Shown here one piece after another: positions 34,336 through 44,036 of a stretch of DNA of 64,000 nucleotides. Numbering within the stretch: position 1 is the first letter of the stretch; each line of letters opens with the position of its first letter. The position numbers were made by a program, and so were the translations under genes. The notes below the pieces were generated by a model. The model worked only from the letters and a program-made list of their open reading frames with translations, was not told the origin of the DNA and ran no database searches. The DNA is from Hyphomonas sp. (GTDB lineage: Bacteria > Pseudomonadota > Alphaproteobacteria > Caulobacterales > Hyphomonadaceae), in NCBI RefSeq assembly GCF_018402285.1, contig NZ_JAGYJH010000003.1, positions 1,364,001 to 1,428,000 of the forward strand. Reading direction: 5' to 3'.

Positions 34336-35622
34336 ATGTCGAAGCGTCGTGTTGTCATCACCGGTATCGGTATTGTTTCTCCGCTGGCCAATGGCCGCGA
34401 GGCGACTTGGGAGCGTCTGATTGCCGGTAAGTCCGGCGCAGGCAAGATCGACAATTTCGACGCTTCGGACCTGCCGTGCAAAATCGCTTTCCAGGTCCCG
34501 TGGGCCTCCGGCCGGGGGGGCGGGGAAGGCGACGAGCACGCTTTCGATCCTGACAAGGTGCTGTCCTCCAAGGAGCAGCGCCGGATCGACGAGTTCATCC
34601 TGTACGGGATTGCCGCTGCAGACGAAGCGCTGGCCGATTCCGGCCTGAAGCTTGATACCGAAGAGCAGAAAGAACGCGCCGGCGTTATGATCGGCTCCGG
34701 CATCGGCGGTCTCGAGACCATCTATGAGACCTCGATCACGCTGCATGAGCAGGGCCCCCGCAAGGTCAGCCCGTTCTTCATTCCGGCATCGCTGATCAAT
34801 CTGGCCTCCGGGCAGATATCGATCCGGCATGGGCTCAAGGGTCCCAACCATTCTGTGGTTACGGCCTGCGCGACTGGCGCGCATGCGATTGGCGACTCGG
34901 CGCGTCTCATCTCCTACGGCGATGCCGATGTGATGGTGGCGGGCGGGGCTGAAGCCGTGATCGGCCGGCTTGGCATCGCAGGCTTCTGCGCTGCCAAGGC
35001 CATGTCGACGAGCTTCAACGATACGCCCGAGAAGGCTTCTCGCCCTTACGACAAGGACCGGGACGGCTTCGTCATGGGCGAAGGCGCAGCTGTGCTCGTG
35101 CTCGAGGAATACGAACACGCCAGGGCCCGCGGCGCGAAGATCTACGCCGAAGTGTCAGGCTATGGCCTGACCGGGGACGCGCACCATATTACCGCGCCGG
35201 CCGAAGGCGCCGAGGGCGGCTACCGCGCCATGAAGATGGCGCTGAAGAATTCCGGAATCGACCCGACCGAGATCGATTACGTCAACGCCCACGGAACCTC
35301 GACGCCGAAGGGCGATGAGGGCGAAGCGGGCGCTGTCGAGCGGGCTTTTGGCGACCACGCCAAGAACGTGTCGATGTCCTCGACCAAATCGGCGGTCGGG
35401 CACCTGCTCGGCGCGGCCGGTGCGATCGAGGCGGCTTTCTGCGCGCTGGCGATCCGCGACCAGATCATGCCGCCGACCCTCAACCTCGACAATCCGAGCT
35501 TCGAGACGGTGCTGGATCTCATCCCGCACACGGCCAAGAAGGGCCGCGTCCGGGCTGCCATGTCCAACAGCTTCGGCTTTGGCGGCACGAATGCGTCGCT
35601 GGTCCTGCGCAAGGTTGACTGA
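34336..35622 (+). CDS. fabF: 3-oxoacyl-ACP synthase II
   Basis: 428 residues. Catalytic C178 in VVTACATGAHAIGD, His residues in NAHGTSTPKGDEGE and STKSAVGHLLGAAG. It condenses malonyl-ACP with acyl-ACP and is the elongation synthase that handles long and unsaturated chains. It starts 14 bases after acpP and ends at a strong terminator. Confidence 0.97.
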   Translation: MSKRRVVITGIGIVSPLANGREATWERLIAGKSGAGKIDNFDASDLPCKIAFQVPWASGRGGGEGDEHAFDPDKVLSSKEQRRIDEFILYGIAAADEALADSGLKLDTEEQKERAGVMIGSGIGGLETIYETSITLHEQGPRKVSPFFIPASLINLASGQISIRHGLKGPNHSVVTACATGAHAIGDSARLISYGDADVMVAGGAEAVIGRLGIAGFCAAKAMSTSFNDTPEKASRPYDKDRDGFVMGEGAAVLVLEEYEHARARGAKIYAEVSGYGLTGDAHHITAPAEGAEGGYRAMKMALKNSGIDPTEIDYVNAHGTSTPKGDEGEAGAVERAFGDHAKNVSMSSTKSAVGHLLGAAGAIEAAFCALAIRDQIMPPTLNLDNPSFETVLDLIPHTAKKGRVRAAMSNSFGFGGTNASLVLRKVD

Positions 35623-35655
35623 CGCAGGCTGTTGTACACGCAACGATTTTTTGAG

Positions 35656-35694
35656 GAACCGTCGGCTGACAAGCTGGCGGTTCTTTCATTTTGC
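35656..35694 (+). terminator. Rho-independent terminator of acpP-fabF
   Basis: GAACCG (35656-35661) pairs with CGGTTC (35678-35683); with G-T pairs the stem extends to 12 base pairs around GACA, followed by TTTCATTTT. Confidence 0.8.
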
Positions 35695-35826
35695 CTGACA
35701 GCGCGGCGACTCATGGCAAGATTGATGACATATCGGTTATTGCCTGATCCGGCTGCGGAGCATGCTTTTCTGTGGCCGTCTGGCCGGGTTAGAACTCCCT
35801 GCTGGATCAAGTAAGATGAGGCTCGC

Positions 35827-36864
35827 ATGGGATTCCTGAGGACGCTCTTCACCTGGGTGTTTGTGCTCGCCTTCATCGCGGCTGCAGGCGCGATCGCCGG
35901 CTGGGTGTGGCTCAACAACGAGATGACCCAGCCAGGTCCCCTCCAGGAAGAGGTGGTGTTCGTCGTGGCGGAAGGGGAAACTCTCACGGCGGTGGCCGGG
36001 CGCCTTGAGGAACAGGGCGTCATCAAGGATGACCGCATCCTCCTGCTCAAAAGCCGGGTTGATGAGGAGATGCAGGGCGACATCCCGCATGTGAAGGCGG
36101 GAGAGTACATGCTCGACCCCGCCATCAGCATGGCGGCGGTGCTGGCCATTCTGACCGAGGGGCGATCTGTGCTGCACAAGATCACGTTGCCGGAAGGGCG
36201 CACGACAGCGCAGCTGCTGCGCATCATAGAGGCCGACCAGACGCTGGAAGGGGAGATGCCGGAAGTGCTGCCGGAGGAAGGTACACTTCTTCCGGATACC
36301 TACATGTTCCATCGGGGCATGACGCGTCAGCAGCTGATCGAGAAGGTCCAGAAGGCGCAGGCCGATGTGCTGGCCGAACTCTGGCCCCAGCGCCAGGAAG
36401 GCCTGCTTCTGGAAACACCCTATGACGCCGTGATCCTTGCCTCAATCGTGGAAAAGGAAACCGGCATTGCTGCAGAGCGCGATGAGATCGCCGCACTGTT
36501 CACGACCCGGATGAAGAAGGGCATGCGCCTTCAGAGCGACCCGACGATCATCTATGGCATCTCAAAGGGTGAGCCACTCTACAACAATCAGGGTCAGCGC
36601 CGGACGCTCTACCGCTCTGAAATAGATCGGCCTACGGAATGGAACACGTATCAGATCGACGGGCTTCCCAAGACGCCGATATGCAATCCCGGGCGGGAGG
36701 CGATTGCGGCCGTGCTTAATCCTCCGGAGACAGAATACATCTTCTTTGTGGCGGATGGCAAAGGCGGGCACCTCTTTGCCAGGACACTGGCCGAGCATAA
36801 CCGAAATGTCGCCGCCTATCGCGCCTATGAGCGCGGCGAAATCGAGCGGGAGCGGGCAAACTGA
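35827..36864 (+). CDS. mltG: endolytic murein transglycosylase MltG
   Basis: 345 residues. One N-terminal membrane segment (about 8-30) then a LysM-like region and the YceG domain. The catalytic Glu is in ILASIVEKETG (near 219), with QSDPTIIYG, YNTYQIDGLPKTPICNPG-type segment (here WNTYQIDGLP) and FVADGKGGHLFA downstream. It cuts nascent glycan strands at the inner membrane. It overlaps yicC by one base (TGATG). Confidence 0.95.
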   Translation: MGFLRTLFTWVFVLAFIAAAGAIAGWVWLNNEMTQPGPLQEEVVFVVAEGETLTAVAGRLEEQGVIKDDRILLLKSRVDEEMQGDIPHVKAGEYMLDPAISMAAVLAILTEGRSVLHKITLPEGRTTAQLLRIIEADQTLEGEMPEVLPEEGTLLPDTYMFHRGMTRQQLIEKVQKAQADVLAELWPQRQEGLLLETPYDAVILASIVEKETGIAAERDEIAALFTTRMKKGMRLQSDPTIIYGISKGEPLYNNQGQRRTLYRSEIDRPTEWNTYQIDGLPKTPICNPGREAIAAVLNPPETEYIFFVADGKGGHLFARTLAEHNRNVAAYRAYERGEIERERAN

Positions 36865-37748
36865 TGGGAACACTATCCGGCATGACAGGCTTCGCGCGGG
36901 TAACCGGTGAAGCCGGCTGGGGCGGATGGGCCTGGGAAGCCAAGAGCGTCAATGGCCGCTCGCTGGATGTGCGGGTGAACCTGCCGCCCGGCGCAGAGCT
37001 GCTGGAGCGGGAAGTGAAGGCGATGGCCGCAGCCCGGTTCAATCGCGGGTCTCTGCAGGTCAGCCTCCGGATCGAGCTGGAAGCTTCCGGCGCTTCGGCC
37101 GTCGTCAATGAGGCGCTGCTGACCCTGCTCTCCCAGTCTGCCCGCAAGATTTCGGGCCGTGAGCTTTCCGCAGAAGCCATTGCCACGCTGATGTCGGTCA
37201 AGGGGGTCGTCGAGGCCGGGGCAAGTTCCACGCGCGATGTTCTCGATGAGGAGGCGCTCGCCCTGCTTGGGGCCGGGGCAGCGCAGGCGCTCGACGGGTT
37301 GGCCGAAGGGCGACTGGCCGAAGGCGCGTCACTTCAGACACTGCTCGGCGATCTGCTCGACGAGATGGAGCGCCTGAAAGGTGAAGCCGAAATCCATGCG
37401 GCCGGGCAGCCCGAACTCATCCGGGCAAAGTTGACCCGGCAGCTGGAAGAGCTGGACCGGGAAAGCCGGGTCGACGCCGAGCGCTATGCCGCCGAAGTGG
37501 CGCTGGCTGCGGCAAAGGCCGATGTGCGCGAAGAGCTCGACCGGCTCGCCGCCCATATCAGGACCGGCCGTGATCTGCTGAAGGCAGGTTCTCCGGCGGG
37601 CCGGAAAATCGATTTCCTCGCGCAGGAACTCAACCGCGAAGCCAACACGCTTTGCTCAAAATCCCTGAGCCTGGATTTGACGAATGCCGGGCTTGGCCTC
37701 AAAGGGGTGATCGACCAGTTCAAGGAGCAGTCGGCCAATGTCGAATAG
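36864..37748 (+). CDS. YicC-family endoribonuclease-like protein
   Basis: 294 residues with the YicC N-terminal (LSGMTGFARVTGEAGWGGWAWEAKSVNGRSLDVRV) and DUF1732 C-terminal (GRKIDFLAQELNREANTLCSKSLS) signatures. Family members act as RNases in E. coli and Bacillus. It overlaps mltG by 1 base and gmk by 11 bases; the yicC-gmk pairing is widely conserved. Confidence 0.95.
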   Translation: MGTLSGMTGFARVTGEAGWGGWAWEAKSVNGRSLDVRVNLPPGAELLEREVKAMAAARFNRGSLQVSLRIELEASGASAVVNEALLTLLSQSARKISGRELSAEAIATLMSVKGVVEAGASSTRDVLDEEALALLGAGAAQALDGLAEGRLAEGASLQTLLGDLLDEMERLKGEAEIHAAGQPELIRAKLTRQLEELDRESRVDAERYAAEVALAAAKADVREELDRLAAHIRTGRDLLKAGSPAGRKIDFLAQELNREANTLCSKSLSLDLTNAGLGLKGVIDQFKEQSANVE

Positions 37749-38391
37749 CGGACATCCCAAAGACAGAGGCCATCGCCGCGGGCTGATGCTGGTGCTGTCC
37801 AGTCCTTCGGGCGCGGGCAAGACGACGCTTTCAAAGATGCTGCTGGACGAGTTCAGCGACGTGAAACTCTCGGTGTCTGCCACCACCCGCCCGCCCCGGC
37901 CGAACGAGATCGACGGGAAGGACTATTACTTCAAGACGCCGGAAGACTTCCACCGCATGATCGAGCGGCGGGAGTTTCTCGAATGGGCCCATGTCTTCGA
38001 CAAGCATTACGGCACGCCCAAAGCCGACACGGTTGCCCGGCTTGAAGCCGGGGAAGACGTGCTTTTCGATGTGGACTGGCAGGGCGCCGACGCGCTGCAC
38101 GACCAGATGCCCAACGATGTCGTCTCGGTGTTCATCCTGCCGCCGAGCATCGAGGCCCTGCAGGCGCGCCTCGCAGGCCGCCCGGGCTCAACGCCGGAAC
38201 TGGTTGCCCGCCGCATGGAGGACGCCAAGCGCGAGATCATGCACTGGCGCCGGTACGACTATGTGATCGTCAATGAGGATCTCAACGTGGCCTATCAGCG
38301 CCTCAAGCGCATCCTGCTGACCGAACGCCTGAAGCGCCTGCGCCAGCTGGACCTGGAAGACCATGTCCGGGCGCTGCTGGGAGAGGTCTAG
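37738..38391 (+). CDS. gmk: guanylate kinase
   Basis: 217 residues. P-loop SSPSGAGKTTLS near 21-32, SVSATTRPPRPNEIDGKDYYF with the GMP-binding residues, and FLEWAHVFDKHYGTP. It converts GMP to GDP with ATP. It overlaps yicC by 11 bases and is convergent with rsmA, overlapping it by 4 bases at the stops. Confidence 0.97.
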   Translation: MSNSGHPKDRGHRRGLMLVLSSPSGAGKTTLSKMLLDEFSDVKLSVSATTRPPRPNEIDGKDYYFKTPEDFHRMIERREFLEWAHVFDKHYGTPKADTVARLEAGEDVLFDVDWQGADALHDQMPNDVVSVFILPPSIEALQARLAGRPGSTPELVARRMEDAKREIMHWRRYDYVIVNEDLNVAYQRLKRILLTERLKRLRQLDLEDHVRALLGEV

Positions 38392-39248
38392 GCCAGGCTC
38401 GATGCGAGGGTCCGAAACTCGGCCTGGGTGAGCGTTTCGGCCCGGGCAGTCGGATCAATGCCGCACTCTTCCAGCCAGGCTTCCGCCTTCATGCCGCGTT
38501 TTTTCGCAAAGGGTTTCAGCGCGGCGCGCAGCATCTTGCGGCGCTGGCCAAACGCGGCGCCTGCGATCTGCTCCAGCAACGCCAGATGCTCGAAGCGCTG
38601 TCCCGGTGGCAGAGGCTCGAACTCGACAACGGCGCTGTCGACCTTTGGCGGCGGGCGGAAGGCGCCCGGCGGCAGGGTGAAGGCGATGCGCGGCCGGGTC
38701 ACGGCCTGAGAGATCACCGCGAGGCGGCCATAAGCATCCGAGTCAGGCTTGGCGCAGATTCGGTCGGCCACTTCCTTCTGGAACATCAGCGCCATAGGAC
38801 CGCGCCAGTCTCCGGCCTTCAGCCAGTCGATCAGCAGCGGCGTTCCGACATTGTACGGAAGGTTTGCAATGATCATGACGGGCGTGGCCGCGCCGGCCTC
38901 GGTCAGCACCTTTTCCCAGTGGACCTTGCGGGCATCCTTCGCGATGACCTGAAGTTTGCCCGATTGTGCTTCTGGCCAGCTGAGCAGGGCTTCGGAAAAG
39001 CGCGGATCGGTTTCGACCGTAATCAGCAGCGCAGGCTCTTCATTCAGGATTGCGCGGGTGAGACCACCCGGGCCGGGGCCGACCTCGATCACCGTCCGGC
39101 CCTTGACCGGGCCCGCGGCATTGGCGGCGCGTTTCAGGATGCTGGGATCAAACAGGAAGTGCTGGCCCAGCGCCTTGCGGGCGGGCGCATCTGTCAGCGC
39201 GGGAGCGCTGTTGCCGTCATCGTCATAGTCGTCATGGGGGTCGCTCAT
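38388..39248 (-). CDS. rsmA: 16S rRNA (adenine1518-N6/adenine1519-N6)-dimethyltransferase
   Basis: 286 residues. An acidic N-terminal tail, then ALGQHFLFDPSI, the SAM-binding EVGPGPGGLTRAIL, and the catalytic NLPYNVGTPLL. It dimethylates two adjacent adenines in 16S helix 45. Start at 39248 chosen because it overlaps the pdxA stop by 4 bases (ATGA); the frame extends 12 codons upstream. Confidence 0.95.
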   Translation of the reverse strand: MSDPHDDYDDDGNSAPALTDAPARKALGQHFLFDPSILKRAANAAGPVKGRTVIEVGPGPGGLTRAILNEEPALLITVETDPRFSEALLSWPEAQSGKLQVIAKDARKVHWEKVLTEAGAATPVMIIANLPYNVGTPLLIDWLKAGDWRGPMALMFQKEVADRICAKPDSDAYGRLAVISQAVTRPRIAFTLPPGAFRPPPKVDSAVVEFEPLPPGQRFEHLALLEQIAGAAFGQRRKMLRAALKPFAKKRGMKAEAWLEECGIDPTARAETLTQAEFRTLASSLA

Positions 39249-40252
39249 GCGGCGTTCCTTGCGCGGTGGCGGGCCTGTTCGCACGCAGAGTGTATGGCGG
39301 CGATCAGGCTGTCGGGCTTGGCAGTCCCGGCGGCGGCCGCGTCATAGGCGGTGCCGTGGTCGGGGCTTGTGCGGATGATGGGCAGACCGAGCGTCGTGTT
39401 GACGCCGCCCCACATGTCGAGCGTCTTCACCGGAATGAGGCCCTGATCATGCGTCATGGCGATCACCGCGTCGAAACGGCCGGAGAGGGCTTCGGCAAAG
39501 ACGGTGTCCCCCGGGCGGGCGCCGGAAATGTCGATGCCTTCAGCGCGCAGGCGTTCGGCTGCAGGATTGATGATTTCGATTTCTTCGCGGCCAATCGTTC
39601 CATTTTCGCCAGCATGGGGATTAAGGCCGGTGAAAGCGATGCGGGGGCGGAGGATGCCGAACTGGCGCTGAAGGGCGGTGCAGGTGATGCGCGCAATGCG
39701 GCTCAGGCGCCCATCGGCGATGGCGGCAGGCACCGAGGCATAGGGCAGGTGGATCGTGGCGAGGGCAACGCGCAGGCCGCCACCGGTGAGCATCATCACG
39801 GGCTCGGGCGCCGGGCCATCTTCCGGCGCGCAGAGGTCTGCGATGAACTCCGTATGCCCCGGAAAGCGGAAGCCCTGGCCATAAAGAAGCGCCTTGTTGA
39901 TCGGATTGGTGACGACGGCGCCGGCATTGCCGCTCAGGGCGTGGGCGGTGGCGACTTTGATGGCGGCAATGATGCCCGGGGCGGCGGCCGGATCAGGGGT
40001 TCCGGCAATAATCGCGCGTTCCTCATCCAGCGCCAGAACCGGCAGGGCGCGCGCATAGACACTGACGGCTTCGGCGGGTGCGCGGATCACGTCTACCGGG
40101 ACGCCTGTGTAGAGGCCCGGCCATCCGATGACGTAGAAGGCGCTCGACGGGTTGGTGTGCAGGGCACGCCAGGCGGCTGCAGTGATCTGCGGCCCGCAGC
40201 CTGCGGGGTCACCCATCGTCAGGGCCAGCGGGAGGAGGGAAGGCGTGGTCAC
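39245..40252 (-). CDS. pdxA: 4-hydroxythreonine-4-phosphate dehydrogenase
   Basis: 335 residues from a GTG at 40252 that gives the usual N-terminus (MTTPSLLPLALTMGDPAG); a TTG at 40288 would add 12 unsupported residues. Metal-binding His residues are in FPGHTEFIADLC, GLNPHAGENG and AMTHDQGLIPVK. It acts in pyridoxal phosphate synthesis. The segment GDPAGCGPQI differs from the common GDPAGIGPEI at two positions. Part of surA-pdxA-rsmA. Confidence 0.93.
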   Translation of the reverse strand: MTTPSLLPLALTMGDPAGCGPQITAAAWRALHTNPSSAFYVIGWPGLYTGVPVDVIRAPAEAVSVYARALPVLALDEERAIIAGTPDPAAAPGIIAAIKVATAHALSGNAGAVVTNPINKALLYGQGFRFPGHTEFIADLCAPEDGPAPEPVMMLTGGGLRVALATIHLPYASVPAAIADGRLSRIARITCTALQRQFGILRPRIAFTGLNPHAGENGTIGREEIEIINPAAERLRAEGIDISGARPGDTVFAEALSGRFDAVIAMTHDQGLIPVKTLDMWGGVNTTLGLPIIRTSPDHGTAYDAAAAGTAKPDSLIAAIHSACEQARHRARNAA

Positions 40253-40303
40253 GCGCCGGGGTGTCGCGCCAATTGCGCAGCGGATCAAGCGGTTTCGCCT
40301 GCC

Positions 40304-41551
40304 CTAGCGGTAGATGATGGTGGCCAGGCGCCGGGTGTTGCGCAGCTCGCGCTCGGAAATCATGTTGAGTTCGCGAGACTTCAGCGAGCCTTTCAGGTCT
40401 TCGCGCGAGGGCAGGGCCTCGGCGCCGTCTTCCCGGCGGCAGACATACATCACGGCAAGACCGGCGGTGACGGCGAAGATTTCGGTCGGCTTGCCGACTT
40501 CGGTTGCCAGCACAAGGCCGCGACCTTCCGGGCCAAGTTCATCTACGTTGATGTCGTTGATGTCCTGGGCCCGCAGGGTGGTGCGCGAATTGGCGACCGA
40601 CTGGACGTTGTCACAGCTTGTGATGCGGCCAATGGCTTCGGTAAGGGTGGCTTCCATCCCGTCGGTCGCGACGAGACGCTTGAGGTCGACGCGGGTGACG
40701 GGCTCTGCCGGCTCGCGCTTGCCGCCCAGAAGGATGATGAAAATGCCGTTGTCGGTCTGAATGGGCTCGAGCAGGCCGTTGGCGCCGGCCTTGGTCACTG
40801 CTTCGGCAATGGCCGGGGCGATGTCTTCGGTGGTGACCCAGCCCATGTCGCCGCCTGCGGCAGCGGTTGGCGCAGAGGAAATGCGCTGGGCGGCAACACG
40901 AAAGTCTGCGCCCTGCTGAAGCTGTGCTATAATCGACTCGGCCGCCTGCATGGCCTCTGTCTTGGTCGCCTCATCAGGCGCGTAAAGGAAGATTTCGCCA
41001 AGACGGTACTGCGTTTTCTGGGACGCCGTGCGCAGACGTGAGAGCTGATCGTCGACCTGATTTTCGGAAATGCGGATACGATTGCCATAGAGGCCGCTCA
41101 TCAGGCGGTTCCAGGCAATGTCGGCGCGCATCTGCTCTTCGAGGCTGGCCGGGTTCACGCCAGAGGCGACGAGTTGCTGGCGCAGGGCCTCGCCGCTGAC
41201 GCCTGCTTCGCTGGCCATCTCCTGGACGGCGGCATCAATTTCGCGGGGATCCACCTCGACTTCGTATTCGGCCACGCGGTCGAGCTGGAGCTTTTCGTCC
41301 ACAAGCTGCTCAAGAGCCTGGCTGGTGATCTGCTGGACCTGTTCCTGGGTCGGCTCCGAGGCGCCGATGGTCAGCAGCAAGAGGCGCGCCCGCTGGCGGA
41401 CATCGGAATAGGAGATCGGCTTGTCATTCACGATGGCAGCGATGCCTTCGAGGGTCTGACGGTCTGATTCCTGCGCGCTGGCGGTCGATGCAGGGACGCC
41501 AAACGCGCCGATCGCCGCAAAAGCTGCTGCCAAGAACACTACACGTACCAT
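40304..41551 (-). CDS. surA: SurA-like periplasmic chaperone/peptidyl-prolyl isomerase
   Basis: 415 residues. Signal peptide (ending ASTASAQ), SurA N-terminal domain (GIAAIVNDKPISYSDVRQRARLLLL...VDEKLQLDRVAE), then one parvulin-like domain (about 180-275, with ISSAPTAAAGGDMGWV). It escorts outer membrane proteins to the BAM machinery. Located between lptD and pdxA, the classic alphaproteobacterial order; LptD itself is a known SurA client. Confidence 0.92.
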   Translation of the reverse strand: MVRVVFLAAAFAAIGAFGVPASTASAQESDRQTLEGIAAIVNDKPISYSDVRQRARLLLLTIGASEPTQEQVQQITSQALEQLVDEKLQLDRVAEYEVEVDPREIDAAVQEMASEAGVSGEALRQQLVASGVNPASLEEQMRADIAWNRLMSGLYGNRIRISENQVDDQLSRLRTASQKTQYRLGEIFLYAPDEATKTEAMQAAESIIAQLQQGADFRVAAQRISSAPTAAAGGDMGWVTTEDIAPAIAEAVTKAGANGLLEPIQTDNGIFIILLGGKREPAEPVTRVDLKRLVATDGMEATLTEAIGRITSCDNVQSVANSRTTLRAQDINDINVDELGPEGRGLVLATEVGKPTEIFAVTAGLAVMYVCRREDGAEALPSREDLKGSLKSRELNMISERELRNTRRLATIIYR

Positions 41552-41691
41552 ACGACGTCTCCATGGCCCCCAGGGTCGGGAAATTAGCCTGTTTTTCGCA
41601 ATCGGACCTTACAAGTCTCGTCTCATCGCGCAACGCGTGGCTACAGTCATCCGCGAAGTTTGCTGCAGTTCGTTTTTCAGGTGAATTCCGC

Positions 41692-43890
41692 CTAGTCGAA
41701 ATTTTCCGAGCCGAAATTGCCCAGAGACAGCAGTGAGAAGCGGATCTGGATGCTCTCAGACGGGCCAAGCGTGCGGTCCCGAAGTTCGGAGCGGTCATAG
41801 ATGAGTTCGAACCGGGCGCATTCATCAGTGTAGGCGATGCCGAGTTCCTGCCGTGTGTCGACGTTCCGGCTGATGTCGCGCAGCTGGCCGAAGACGACTG
41901 AATAGCGGTCTGTCACCTGCACTTCGCCGCGCAGGTAGAGGCCCTCATCGGACGTGCCGGCAGGGCTGATGCGTTCATCGATCTTGTAATACTGGCCCAC
42001 GGCCCGGAACCGGTCGATGGACGTTGAGGCGCGCAGGTCAAACCGGCTGAGCGAGAGGTCGTCATCATTGAGGCGGACGCGTGATCTCACTTCCAGGGCG
42101 CTGCCGATCCTGACGCTGGCGGCGGCCAGCCAGTCGGATGACTTACCATCAAGGTTGCTGGCCACATCGAAGGCCGGGTCGGCCTTCGAGCGCCAGCGGC
42201 GGCCGACGGTGGTGGAGATTTCCGTGCCGTTCTTCCAGATGGCGCGTGCCGTGAGGCCGGCGCTCAGCTTTCCGTCGCCCTCATAGAGGTCGAAGTTGCC
42301 AAAGCCGTTGGGGTCAAAAAGGTTCGACTCATCAAACTCGTAGAGCTGGCTGTCCTCGACCGGGATGGCCGGGTCATTGGCGTCCGAGACCCCCCAGGCC
42401 GCCATCACCGCAGGTTCGATCATCAGGTCGACATTCGTGCCGGGCCGGATCATCGGATAGGCGATCTTGGCGCCGGCATTGCCAACGGCGCGGGCTACGG
42501 ATTCTTCGCCGCTGACGGCCTCGTCCAGCAGGTAATAGTCGCCGCGCAGTTCTGCGAAGGGCTCGAACGTGAAGCCGCCCGGCAGGACTTTCATCGTGCT
42601 CCAGTCCCCGCCAAGGCTGACGCGGTGGCTGTCGGCGCCGACTTCGCGGCTCAGGATGGCGGAAGACGCGTTCACCGAGGCGAAGCCATAGTCGCCCAGA
42701 TCCCAGTATTTCTCGCCATAGGCGAGGGGCGAGACGAGCGGCAGCCGGGCGGCATCGTCTTCGCCGCGCAGGCCCTGGAAATTCAGGACGGCGATGTCGG
42801 TATAATAGCTCTCACCCTGGCCGGTGACGAAAAGCTGCGAAAGAAGGCGCCGGGGCTGGTTGGAATAGAGGCCGCGCTTCTCGTTCTGGCCGCTTATGTC
42901 GTAGCGCCGGTCATAGAGGTCGTCGGTCTGGGACTCGATGCCGAAGCCCCATTTCCATCCTGGCGAGATCGCGAAGAGGCCGTTGCCGTAGACATGGCCC
43001 CGGAAGCTTTCCTCACCGAAGGTTTCGCCATCGCCGTCGAAGTCGGCTTCATGGGTGAAGCTGGTCTCGAACTTCACCGCGCCGGAATAGAAGCGTTTGC
43101 TGAAATCGACGCCGATCAGCGGGTTCACGTTCTGCGATACCATCGGAGAGAGGGTGATGTCCGAATAGTCGGACACGGCCCAGTAATAGGGCTGCTGATA
43201 GAAGGCGCCGAGCTTTGAAGAGAGGCCTGCCTTGGGCACGAGCAGGCCGGAACGGCGCTCGGAGTTGGGGTCGGGATGGGAGAGGTAGGGCAGGTAGAAG
43301 ACCGGCACGCCGGCGATTTCCACAACCGCGTCCCGGTAGGAGATCATCTGCGCTTCTTCGTCCAGCACCGCGCGGCGGGCGCGGATGGACCAGGTCGGGG
43401 TCTTGTTTTCCTCGCAGACCGGGCAGGCGGTGTAGACCAGATAATCCATGGCATTTATGCCGTCAGAGCGCCGGATCGCCGATTTGGCGGCGATGCTGGC
43501 GTCGCCGGCGAGGCGGGCGGAGTAGCCGATGGCATAACCGTCGGAGAGGTTAGCGCCGACATCGATCTCGTCGGCGAATTGCTGGCTGCCATCGGCTTCG
43601 ATGATGATGACGTTGCCGGAGGCGCGCGCGCGCTGGGTGGCCCGGTCATAGATCAGCCGGTCGGCGCGCAGGACGCGGCCCTGATAGAGGGCTTCGACAT
43701 TGCCTTCGGCAATGAGGGTGTTGTCCTCGGTGTTCTCGTAGACGGTGTCGGCTTCGAGCACGACGCGTTCATCGGTGACTGTAGTGGTTGATTCAGGTTC
43801 CGCTTCAGTCTGGGCATAGGCAGCAACCGGCAGGACCGCCGAAACGCCGGCCAGAAGCGCATAGTGAGACCATTTCACCACAGACGGCAT
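41692..43890 (-). CDS. lptD: LPS-assembly protein LptD
   Basis: 732 residues. Signal peptide (ending AAYAQT), a jellyroll OstA/LptA-like domain (about 45-170, VLEADTVYENTEDNTLIAEGNVEALYQGRVLRADRL), then the C-terminal beta-barrel ending in SIQIRFSLLSLGNFGSENFD. CPVCEE supplies one of the Cys pairs. It inserts lipopolysaccharide into the outer leaflet with LptE. First gene of lptD-surA-pdxA-rsmA. Confidence 0.95.
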   Translation of the reverse strand: MPSVVKWSHYALLAGVSAVLPVAAYAQTEAEPESTTTVTDERVVLEADTVYENTEDNTLIAEGNVEALYQGRVLRADRLIYDRATQRARASGNVIIIEADGSQQFADEIDVGANLSDGYAIGYSARLAGDASIAAKSAIRRSDGINAMDYLVYTACPVCEENKTPTWSIRARRAVLDEEAQMISYRDAVVEIAGVPVFYLPYLSHPDPNSERRSGLLVPKAGLSSKLGAFYQQPYYWAVSDYSDITLSPMVSQNVNPLIGVDFSKRFYSGAVKFETSFTHEADFDGDGETFGEESFRGHVYGNGLFAISPGWKWGFGIESQTDDLYDRRYDISGQNEKRGLYSNQPRRLLSQLFVTGQGESYYTDIAVLNFQGLRGEDDAARLPLVSPLAYGEKYWDLGDYGFASVNASSAILSREVGADSHRVSLGGDWSTMKVLPGGFTFEPFAELRGDYYLLDEAVSGEESVARAVGNAGAKIAYPMIRPGTNVDLMIEPAVMAAWGVSDANDPAIPVEDSQLYEFDESNLFDPNGFGNFDLYEGDGKLSAGLTARAIWKNGTEISTTVGRRWRSKADPAFDVASNLDGKSSDWLAAASVRIGSALEVRSRVRLNDDDLSLSRFDLRASTSIDRFRAVGQYYKIDERISPAGTSDEGLYLRGEVQVTDRYSVVFGQLRDISRNVDTRQELGIAYTDECARFELIYDRSELRDRTLGPSESIQIRFSLLSLGNFGSENFD

Positions 43891-44036
43891 CCTGAACTAC
43901 CCGTACACAACGCCCCACCCGGCAGTTGGCGCCGCGTTTCTCCCGAAAAGTCAGGCTTAGAGACGAACAGACGGGGCGTCCAGCCATGCAATGGCGTGGA
44001 TATGCATTCGCGCCATTGCAGTGCAGTCGGGCCACA

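Noticed and set aside
35632..35814. A 60-codon frame after fabF
   Set aside because: It spans the fabF terminator and has no ribosome site.
39266..41041. A 591-codon open frame on the plus strand
   Set aside because: It lies fully antisense to pdxA and surA, both of which have clear conserved motifs. Long antisense frames are expected in GC-rich DNA, and the peptide shows no domain.
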